DNA of 64,000 nucleotides from Pseudomonas baltica (lineage in GTDB: Bacteria; Pseudomonadota; Gammaproteobacteria; Pseudomonadales; Pseudomonadaceae), in contig NZ_JACMYH010000006.1 of the NCBI RefSeq assembly GCF_014235765.1, forward strand, positions 124,001 through 188,000. Direction: 5' to 3'. A model generated the notes under the pieces. It saw only the letters and a program-made list of their open reading frames with translations. It searched no databases and had not been told where the DNA came from. Position 1 is the first letter of the stretch. Each line of letters begins with the position of its first letter. Below are positions 59,019-64,000 of the stretch, piece by piece. The position numbers and the translations under genes were made by a program.

Positions 59019-59429
59019 ATGTTCAGCCACATCCAAATCGGCGCCCGCGACCTGGCAAAAATGGTCGCCTTCTACGACCACATCTTCCAAGCCCTCGGCC
59101 TTATCCGCATGCCGGAAGAAAACGACGGGGGCCCAGCCGGCGCTGGTTGGCAACGGCCCGATAAGCCCTGGCCCCAGGTCTACGTCCAGCTCCCGTTCAA
59201 CGGCCTCCCGGCCACTTGGGGCAACGGCATGCAGGTCAGCTTTGCGGCGCAGTCGCAGCAGCAGGTGCGGGACGCGTGGCAGGCAGCGTTGGACAACGGT
59301 GGCAGCGACGAGGGGGCGCCGGGTTTGCGGCCGCAGTATTCACAGGACTACTACGGCGCCTATTGCCGGGACCCTGAAGGCAACAAGTTATGTTTCGTTC
59401 ACGCATCGGATATGGCCAGTTCAGCTTAA
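59019..59429 (+). CDS. VOC family (glyoxalase/dioxygenase fold) protein
   Basis: 136 residues. One vicinal-oxygen-chelate domain: MFSHIQIGARDLAKMVAFYD at the start (first metal His) and YYGAYCRDPEGNKLCFVH at the end (Glu/His region). Members include glyoxalase I and many hydrolases or resistance proteins; the substrate cannot be read here. AGGAG lies 7 bases before the ATG. Its stop overlaps that of a convergent membrane protein gene by 4 bases. Confidence 0.88.
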   Translation: MFSHIQIGARDLAKMVAFYDHIFQALGLIRMPEENDGGPAGAGWQRPDKPWPQVYVQLPFNGLPATWGNGMQVSFAAQSQQQVRDAWQAALDNGGSDEGAPGLRPQYSQDYYGAYCRDPEGNKLCFVHASDMASSA

Positions 59430-60193
59430 CTCCGACGCAAGTTGGCCAGGCGCGCAACCCCAGCCGTCAGCAGTACCGCCAGCACCACGCCTGTCGCCAC
59501 GGCGGGCAGTATGCCCAGTTGCACTACCATCTCCTGCAAGCTGAGGTAGAAGCCGATCACGCCGACGGCGCCAATCGCGTTGCCTCTGACAATCGCCGCG
59601 AGCTCCTGGCGTCCGCCCTGCACATGCGCAAAAACCGCCAGCGGCCAGGCGATGATCGGAATGGGCGCCAGGTAGCCGCTGACCACGGGGCCCAACCACT
59701 GCGCCCCTGCGGTGATCAGTAGCAGCAGCAGGGTAGCGGTCAACATCCGCATGGGAATGATCCAGTGGGGTAACGCAACCGGGCGCGCCAGGGGTTTGCC
59801 ATCGTTCGACGTCACCCGAATCAGCGCGACCACCAGGCACAGGGTAATGGCGATGGAGGCAATGGGTGACCCCAGCCGGTTCATCAGTAGCGCCGTGGCA
59901 ACGTAGAACACCACGGCGGCCAGGCATCCGAGCACCACTGAAATGCGGCGAGTCACCGCAAGATAGAACAGGTAGGTCGCCTGAATAGCCGCCACGCCCG
60001 CCAATGCACCGGGCACTGCCATCGCCACGAACCCCGGGCCTTGTTCGAGGCTGAGAAACAGCATTACCACGGCGGAGGTCACCGGAAGCCCGGACAGCAG
60101 CCCGCCAACGTGTGTGCCCCAGCGTTTGGCAGCGATGGAGATGAACAACATGAGCAGCGGCGTGATGAGCAGCTTGAGGTAGAAAACAGTCAT
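59426..60193 (-). CDS. Integral membrane protein of unknown function, about 8 helices
   Basis: 255 residues, very hydrophobic, with helices near 5-20, 35-50, 58-80, 86-105, 112-128, 145-165, 172-190 and 205-250 (two). A loop after the first helix reads SIAAKRWGTHVGGLLSGLPVTS and is the most distinctive part. Length and helix count suggest a small permease or membrane enzyme, but no family signature was recognised. It is convergent with the VOC gene and divergent from the next small gene. Confidence 0.72.
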   Translation of the reverse strand: MTVFYLKLLITPLLMLFISIAAKRWGTHVGGLLSGLPVTSAVVMLFLSLEQGPGFVAMAVPGALAGVAAIQATYLFYLAVTRRISVVLGCLAAVVFYVATALLMNRLGSPIASIAITLCLVVALIRVTSNDGKPLARPVALPHWIIPMRMLTATLLLLLITAGAQWLGPVVSGYLAPIPIIAWPLAVFAHVQGGRQELAAIVRGNAIGAVGVIGFYLSLQEMVVQLGILPAVATGVVLAVLLTAGVARLANLRRS

Positions 60194-60359
60194 GTACGTG
60201 CGTCTTTGTTTTTAGTCCATACGTTGTACATGATTCGACGTTGGGCTTTTATTCAATCGGCACCGGGAATGGCGATTGTTTGCCTCGACCTGTATCGTTT
60301 TCGTCCTGTATGCCGACAGCTTATAAGCCCGCCCCTGACTCTGGGCAAGGATGCCAACC

Positions 60360-60605
60360 GTGAAATACTTCTTCATCATTCTGGCCAGCTACGCTTCGGT
60401 CTATCTGTGTGTGTCGCCTTTGCTCGATGCGCGGGTGCAGGACGTCATCGAAGGCCTTGAGATGCGCCGCCGGGCGGCGGATATCGAGGCCTATATCGAA
60501 CACGTGATCCAGGCGCTGAATCGCAGCAAGCTCGAGTACGCCCTGTTCGGCGGCACGCTGATTGCGGCATTGGTCAGCGCCGGTGTGTGGTTGCTGGGCG
60601 ATTAG
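60360..60605 (+). CDS. Small two-helix membrane protein, unknown function
   Basis: 81 residues from a GTG start with AAGGA 8 bases upstream; an ATG three codons earlier is an alternative. A hydrophobic N-terminal helix (KYFFIILASYASVYLCVSPL), a charged amphipathic middle (VIEGLEMRRRAADIEAYIEHVIQAL) and a second C-terminal helix (FGGTLIAALVSAGVWLL). This topology resembles small accessory membrane proteins. No family recognised. Confidence 0.6.
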   Translation: MKYFFIILASYASVYLCVSPLLDARVQDVIEGLEMRRRAADIEAYIEHVIQALNRSKLEYALFGGTLIAALVSAGVWLLGD

Positions 60606-60660
60606 GCGGGGCCGTTGAACGAGGTGTGCAGGTCGGCAACGTCCTGCACCCCTTGCTCGG

Positions 60661-60840
60661 TCACTCGGGCTGCTTGTCCTGTTCGCTGAATTCCACTGCC
60701 AGGGCAGCGGCTTCCACGTCACTGGTGCGTATGTGCAACTGTCCTTCGCTGTCCTGAACCTGAAACACCGGGCTCATGTCGTGTGTCCGGTACTGCTCGG
60801 GGATGTCATTGCCTTCGAGTTTCTTGACTGAGATGGCCAT
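60661..60840 (-). CDS. Small acidic conserved protein, unknown function
   Basis: 59 residues: MAISVKKLEGNDIPEQYRTHD, then a short beta-like part with a Val/Phe/Gln core and an acidic end. GGGAGG lies 7 bases before this ATG, which is why the longer start 15 bases upstream was rejected. No domain recognised; small proteins of this kind are common in Pseudomonas. Confidence 0.62.
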   Translation of the reverse strand: MAISVKKLEGNDIPEQYRTHDMSPVFQVQDSEGQLHIRTSDVEAAALAVEFSEQDKQPE

Positions 60841-60964
60841 GGTTTTTCCTCCCAAAGAAGCTGTGACCGGCGCCCTCGGCCAAGGTGCAGTCCGAAGCGT
60901 TGCACAGGAACTTACCTTGCCTGCAATGCCTCGAATCTCTACCTATCATCAGAGGCTTCCTACC

Positions 60965-61183
60965 ATGACCACACGCGATGAAATCCAGCCAAAAGCCCCG
61001 ACCCTCGATGCCAGCGGCAAGCCGGTGAACGTGGTCGAGCGCGATATCGAAAATGAAACGCCTGCCACCGAAGGCGTCGACAAGGTCATCACGCCCACCT
61101 CCATCAAGGAGAAAGAGCAGGATGCCGAGACCTTGCAGCGCAAGACCGCCGAGATCGAACGCAAGATCGCCGACGGTCGTTGA
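60965..61183 (+). CDS. Small hydrophilic disordered protein, unknown function
   Basis: 72 residues, rich in Glu, Lys, Thr and Asp, with no hydrophobic core; the C-terminal third is helical (KEQDAETLQRKTAEIERKI). It is divergent from the acidic small gene. The open frame extends further upstream, but ATG 60965 is the first with an AGAGG-like site. No family recognised. Confidence 0.6.
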   Translation: MTTRDEIQPKAPTLDASGKPVNVVERDIENETPATEGVDKVITPTSIKEKEQDAETLQRKTAEIERKIADGR

Positions 61184-61282
61184 TGTCGTGAAAAAGGAGA
61201 AAAGTGCAGCTAACCGTCCGTTCACATCCGTTTCACGCGGCATTTACATTCTTGGGCGTAATGTTGACCTTGCTCCTTCTTC

Positions 61283-61317
61283 AAGCCCGCTTTCCTCCCC
61301 GTCGGCGGGCTTTTCTT
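61283..61317 (+). terminator. Intrinsic terminator between the small gene and lemA
   Basis: AAGCCCGC and GCGGGCTT form a stem around about 14 bases, followed by TTCTTTG. It is 100 bases after the nearest stop codon, leaving a long tail or a separate short RNA before it. Confidence 0.75.
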
Positions 61318-61443
61318 TGTCTGCGATTTGGCGTTTCGCCCAGCCAGGCCTGCTAACCTCACCTATTCAAGCGTCGAACCGAACCAGGTTTCGGCGCGTT
61401 GCAGTGGCCATGACCACTGCCTTCCAAGGAGCTTGACCCCACC

Positions 61444-62043
61444 ATGACCATTTCCCTGCGCACACGGTTGTTGACCGTGTTGATGTTCGCCACGCTGCTC
61501 AGTGGCTGCGGCGTCAATAACATTCCGCAATATGACGAACAGGTAAAATCGGCCTGGGCTCAGGTGGAGAACCAGTACCAGCGTCGTGCCGACCTGATCC
61601 CCAATCTGGTGGAAACGGTGAAGGGCTACGCCAAGCAGGAGCAGGACACCCTGACTCGAGTGATCGAGGCGCGCGCCAAGGCCACGTCGATCCAGGTCGA
61701 TGCCAACACGCTGGACGATCCGGCCAAGCTGCAGCAGTTCGATCAGGCCCAGCAGCAACTCAGCGGTGCCTTGAGCCGTTTGATGGTGACGGTCGAGCGT
61801 TATCCTGACCTGAAGTCGAACCAGAACTTCCTGGCGCTGCAGTCGCAGCTCGAAGGCACGGAAAACCGCATCGCGGTAGCGCGTCGCGACTTCATTGCCT
61901 CGGTTGAGAAGTACAACACCGAGATCCGTACCTTCCCCGGCAAGCTGTGGCAGATGACCATGTACCGTGACCAGAAGGTTCGCGAGAACTTCAAGGCCAC
62001 GGCACCCAATGCCGAGCAAGCGCCGAGCGTGAAGTTCCAATGA
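61444..62043 (+). CDS. lemA: LemA family lipoprotein
   Basis: 199 residues. A lipoprotein signal ending in LSGC, then a long helical LemA domain: NNIPQYDEQVKSAWAQVENQYQRRADLIPNLVETVKG, followed by three more helices to about residue 180 (VEKYNTEIRTFPGKLW is a family word). LemA proteins form a membrane-anchored helical bundle of unknown activity. AAGGAG lies upstream of the ATG. The lemA-TPM-TPM order is the common arrangement of this cluster. Confidence 0.92.
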   Translation: MTISLRTRLLTVLMFATLLSGCGVNNIPQYDEQVKSAWAQVENQYQRRADLIPNLVETVKGYAKQEQDTLTRVIEARAKATSIQVDANTLDDPAKLQQFDQAQQQLSGALSRLMVTVERYPDLKSNQNFLALQSQLEGTENRIAVARRDFIASVEKYNTEIRTFPGKLWQMTMYRDQKVRENFKATAPNAEQAPSVKFQ

Positions 62044-62807
62044 AGCCATGGCGGTGCCTGCCGCTGTTGATGCTGCTGTGGGCTGCCACGGCCGGGGCGC
62101 TGGAGTTTCCAGCGCTTAGCGGTCGGGTGGTGGACCAGGCGGGCCTGCTCGACGGGCAGACCCGCAGCCAGCTCAGCCAGATGCTCGAGGCACACGAGCA
62201 GGCGACCTCCGAGCAGGTCGTGGTGGTGACCGTGCCGGACCTGCAGGGCACGGACATCGCCGATTACGGCTACCAGCTCGGGCGTGCCTGGGGCATTGGC
62301 CAGAAAGGCAAGGACAATGGCGCCTTGTTGATCGTCGCCAAGGCCGAGCGCAAGGTGCGCATCGAGGTCGGTTATGGCCTGGAAGGGCAACTGACCGATG
62401 CGCAGTCCTCCATCATCATCAATAACGTGATCGTGCCGTCGTTTCGCCAAGGCGATTTCGCCGGCGGCATTCGTGCGGGTGCAGCGGCCATGTTGCAGGT
62501 GCTGGGGGGCGATCCCCTGGCCGAGCCGCAGCGCAGCGATGCGCAGGACCAGGGCCGGGATCAGCAGCGTCTGCCCTGGCCGGCCTTCCTGATACTGATC
62601 ATCATCGTGATAGTAATGATTCGCGGCGGTGGCGGAGGGGGTCGCGGTGGCCGAGGCGGCGGTGGTCGTTCGGTACTCACGGGTGCGGTGCTGGGCGGCC
62701 TGCTCGGCGGCGGAGGCCGTGGTGGCGGTGGTTTCGGCGGCGGCGGCGGTGGTTTTGGTGGCGGTGGCGGCGGCTTCGGCGGCGGGGGTGCATCGGGTGG
62801 CTGGTAA
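62040..62807 (+). CDS. TPM domain (YgcG-type) membrane protein with Gly-rich tail
   Basis: 255 residues. A signal peptide (LPLLMLLWAATAGALE) precedes a TPM domain (about 25-150, VDQAGLLDGQTRSQLSQMLE and NGALLIVAKAERKVRIEVGYGLEG). A hydrophobic segment near 180-195 anchors it, followed by a tail of almost only glycine with a few Ser, Phe and Arg. Gly-rich ends are usual in this family. The start overlaps the lemA stop (ATGA). It is probably exposed at the outer face of the inner membrane. Confidence 0.9.
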   Translation: MKPWRCLPLLMLLWAATAGALEFPALSGRVVDQAGLLDGQTRSQLSQMLEAHEQATSEQVVVVTVPDLQGTDIADYGYQLGRAWGIGQKGKDNGALLIVAKAERKVRIEVGYGLEGQLTDAQSSIIINNVIVPSFRQGDFAGGIRAGAAAMLQVLGGDPLAEPQRSDAQDQGRDQQRLPWPAFLILIIIVIVMIRGGGGGGRGGRGGGGRSVLTGAVLGGLLGGGGRGGGGFGGGGGGFGGGGGGFGGGGASGGW

Positions 62808-62825
62808 ATCGAGCGGGTACGCAGC

Positions 62826-63443
62826 ATGACATTACTGGACGAAAGCGCGCAGAAGCGCGTGGCCACGGCGATTGCCGAGGCAGAACTGCACACCGACGCC
62901 GAGCTGGTCACGGTGCTTGCACCCCACTCGGACGACTACACCTACATTCCGTTGTTGTGGGCGGGGTTGATCGCGTTGCTGGTGCCGGGTCTGATCAACT
63001 ATTACCCCGGTTGGCTGAACGCTCATCAGTTGCTGCTGGCGCAATGGGCAACCTTCATCGTGCTGGGGCTGCTGTTTCGCATTCCGGCCCTGACCACGGC
63101 GTTGGTACCGCGCCGAGTGCGGCATTGGCGAGCGGCGAACATGGCGCGCCGGCAGTTTCTGGAGCGCAAATTGCATCACACTCAGGGCGGAACGGGGATG
63201 CTGATCTTCGTTTCGGAGGCAGAACGGTACGTGGAAATTCTGGTGGACGAGGGGATTTCCAGTCGCGTCGGGGATGACACCTGGAACGCGATCGTCGAAG
63301 CGTTCACTGCGCGGGTCAAGCGCGGTGAAACGATGGAGGGTTTCGTCGGCTGTATCCAAGCGTGTGGCGAGGTGTTGCGTGAGCACGTGCCGGTCACCCA
63401 TCCTCGTAACGAGCTACCGGATCGGTTGGTCGTACTGGGCTGA
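62826..63443 (+). CDS. TPM domain protein, second copy
   Basis: 205 residues. The TPM domain is split by an insert: AIAEAELHTDAELVTVLAPHSDDY is followed by two membrane helices (about 38-60 and 70-92) and then the second half of the domain, GTGMLIFVSEAERYVEILVDEGISSRVGDDTWNAIV. The C-terminal part is polar. It is 18 bases after the first TPM gene and in the same operon with lemA. Both TPM proteins may act together on LemA or on membrane turnover; no direct evidence. Confidence 0.9.
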   Translation: MTLLDESAQKRVATAIAEAELHTDAELVTVLAPHSDDYTYIPLLWAGLIALLVPGLINYYPGWLNAHQLLLAQWATFIVLGLLFRIPALTTALVPRRVRHWRAANMARRQFLERKLHHTQGGTGMLIFVSEAERYVEILVDEGISSRVGDDTWNAIVEAFTARVKRGETMEGFVGCIQACGEVLREHVPVTHPRNELPDRLVVLG

Positions 63444-63533
63444 CCGTTCGGCCAATCAGACGGATCTAGCGAGGCTATGAGCTGTCGAAGTGGCAATGCG
63501 CTATCATTCGTTCTTTGCCCACGGAGCCTCGCT

Positions 63534-64000
63534 ATGAGCCCGATCATTTTTCCTCAGCCATTCAAGGCGGTGGGGTGTTCCGACTGTCGAAACCTGGATG
63601 CGCTGGGTTTCGACTTCACCATGGCGTTCCAGCCGATTCTCGACGTGCGCAGTGGCAAGCCCTGGGCGTACGAGGCGCTGGTGCGCGGCATCAACGGCGA
63701 GTCCGCGTTCAGCATCCTGAGTATGGTGAACGATGGCAATCGCTACCGCTTCGACCAGGCTTGCCGGGTCAAGGCCATCGAACTGGCAACGCGGTGGGGT
63801 TTGCTCGACTTGCCCGACTGCCTGCTGAGCATCAATTTCCTGCCCAAGGCCGTCTACCGCGCCGAAACGTGCATTCGCGCAACGCTCGAGGCTGCCCGCG
63901 AATTCGGTTTTCCGCTTAATCGGCTGATGTTCGAAGTCACCGAAGGTGAGCGTGTGGATGATCCGGCGCATCTGCAGTCGATTTTCGCCGAATACGAGAA
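63534..64000 (+). CDS. EAL domain protein, N-terminal part (3' cut by window end)
   Basis: 155 codons are visible from ATG 63534, which has CGGAG 7 bases upstream; the frame is open to the window end. A short N-terminus with a CSDC pair is followed directly by an EAL domain: FQPILDVRSGKPWAYEALVRG near residue 32-52 with the EAL signature intact, SINFLPKAVY near 107 and FEVTEGERV near 139, the metal-binding Glu. It is probably a cyclic-di-GMP phosphodiesterase without membrane helices in the visible part. The Cys pair at the start may bind metal or sense redox. Confidence 0.88.
   Translation, partial: MSPIIFPQPFKAVGCSDCRNLDALGFDFTMAFQPILDVRSGKPWAYEALVRGINGESAFSILSMVNDGNRYRFDQACRVKAIELATRWGLLDLPDCLLSINFLPKAVYRAETCIRATLEAAREFGFPLNRLMFEVTEGERVDDPAHLQSIFAEYE

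Overview
The window is chromosomal DNA from a fluorescent Pseudomonas, most probably the P. putida group. This is inferred from high GC, strong Shine-Dalgarno sequences, a gene order matching the conserved Pseudomonas block rplU-rpmA-obg-proB ... rpsT-murJ-ribF-ileS-lspA-fkpB-ispH-fim/pil-thiO-pilRS-bamD-rluD-pgeF-clpB ... pilBCD-tRNA-Thr, and dense intergenic REP elements. There is no prophage, plasmid, insertion sequence or CRISPR array. Almost everything is core genome.

Layout. (1) 1-9.6 kb: the 3' end of cstA with ybdD, a yjiA-type CobW GTPase, glyA, a large membrane PAS-GGDEF-EAL protein and the ABC-F factor ettA. (2) 9.6-19.4 kb: a divergent GreA/GreB-family protein, a DUF4105 envelope protein, a DUF3015 protein, a Lon-like AAA protease, yqhA, fklB, a small gene with a Fur-box-like site, phnA/yjdM and ispB. 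(3) 19.5-31.7 kb: rplU-rpmA, obg, proB, creA, rpsT (minus strand), murJ, then ribF-ileS-lspA-fkpB-ispH in close succession. (4) 31.7-42.6 kb: type IV pilus minor pilins and assembly factors (fimT, fimU-pilV-pilW-pilX-pilY1-pilE), thiO, and the pilS-pilR two-component system. (5) 42.6-50.6 kb: bamD, rluD-pgeF, clpB behind a clear sigma-32 promoter, a tRNA cluster (Asn-Pro-Lys, then a second Pro) and ndh. (6) 50.9-58.3 kb: DUF1780, DUF3830, yacG-coaE-pilD-pilC-pilB on the minus strand, then two tandem major pilin genes, each behind its own sigma-54 promoter, and tRNA-Thr. (7) 58.3-64 kb: a YecR-like lipoprotein, a VOC protein, a membrane protein, three small genes, lemA with two TPM-domain genes, and the start of an EAL protein.

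How the parts work together. PilB (extension ATPase), PilC (platform), PilD (prepilin peptidase/methylase), the minor pilins, PilY1 (tip adhesin) and two PilA-type major pilins form much of a type IV pilus machine. PilS-PilR should activate sigma-54 transcription of both pilin genes. Housekeeping modules cover translation (L21, L27, S20, IleRS, EttA, Obg, tRNAs), isoprenoid and quinone precursors (IspH, IspB), cell wall and envelope biogenesis (MurJ, LspA, BamD, PgeF), proteostasis (ClpB, Lon-like, FklB, FkpB) and one-carbon metabolism (GlyA).

Most noteworthy: the tandem pilins between pilB and tRNA-Thr; a PilY1 whose calcium-binding loop has lost two acidic ligands; a Gre-family protein lacking a key acidic tip residue; and three distinct REP families, some amplified into regular tandem arrays with 44, 59, 89 and 108 bp periods.
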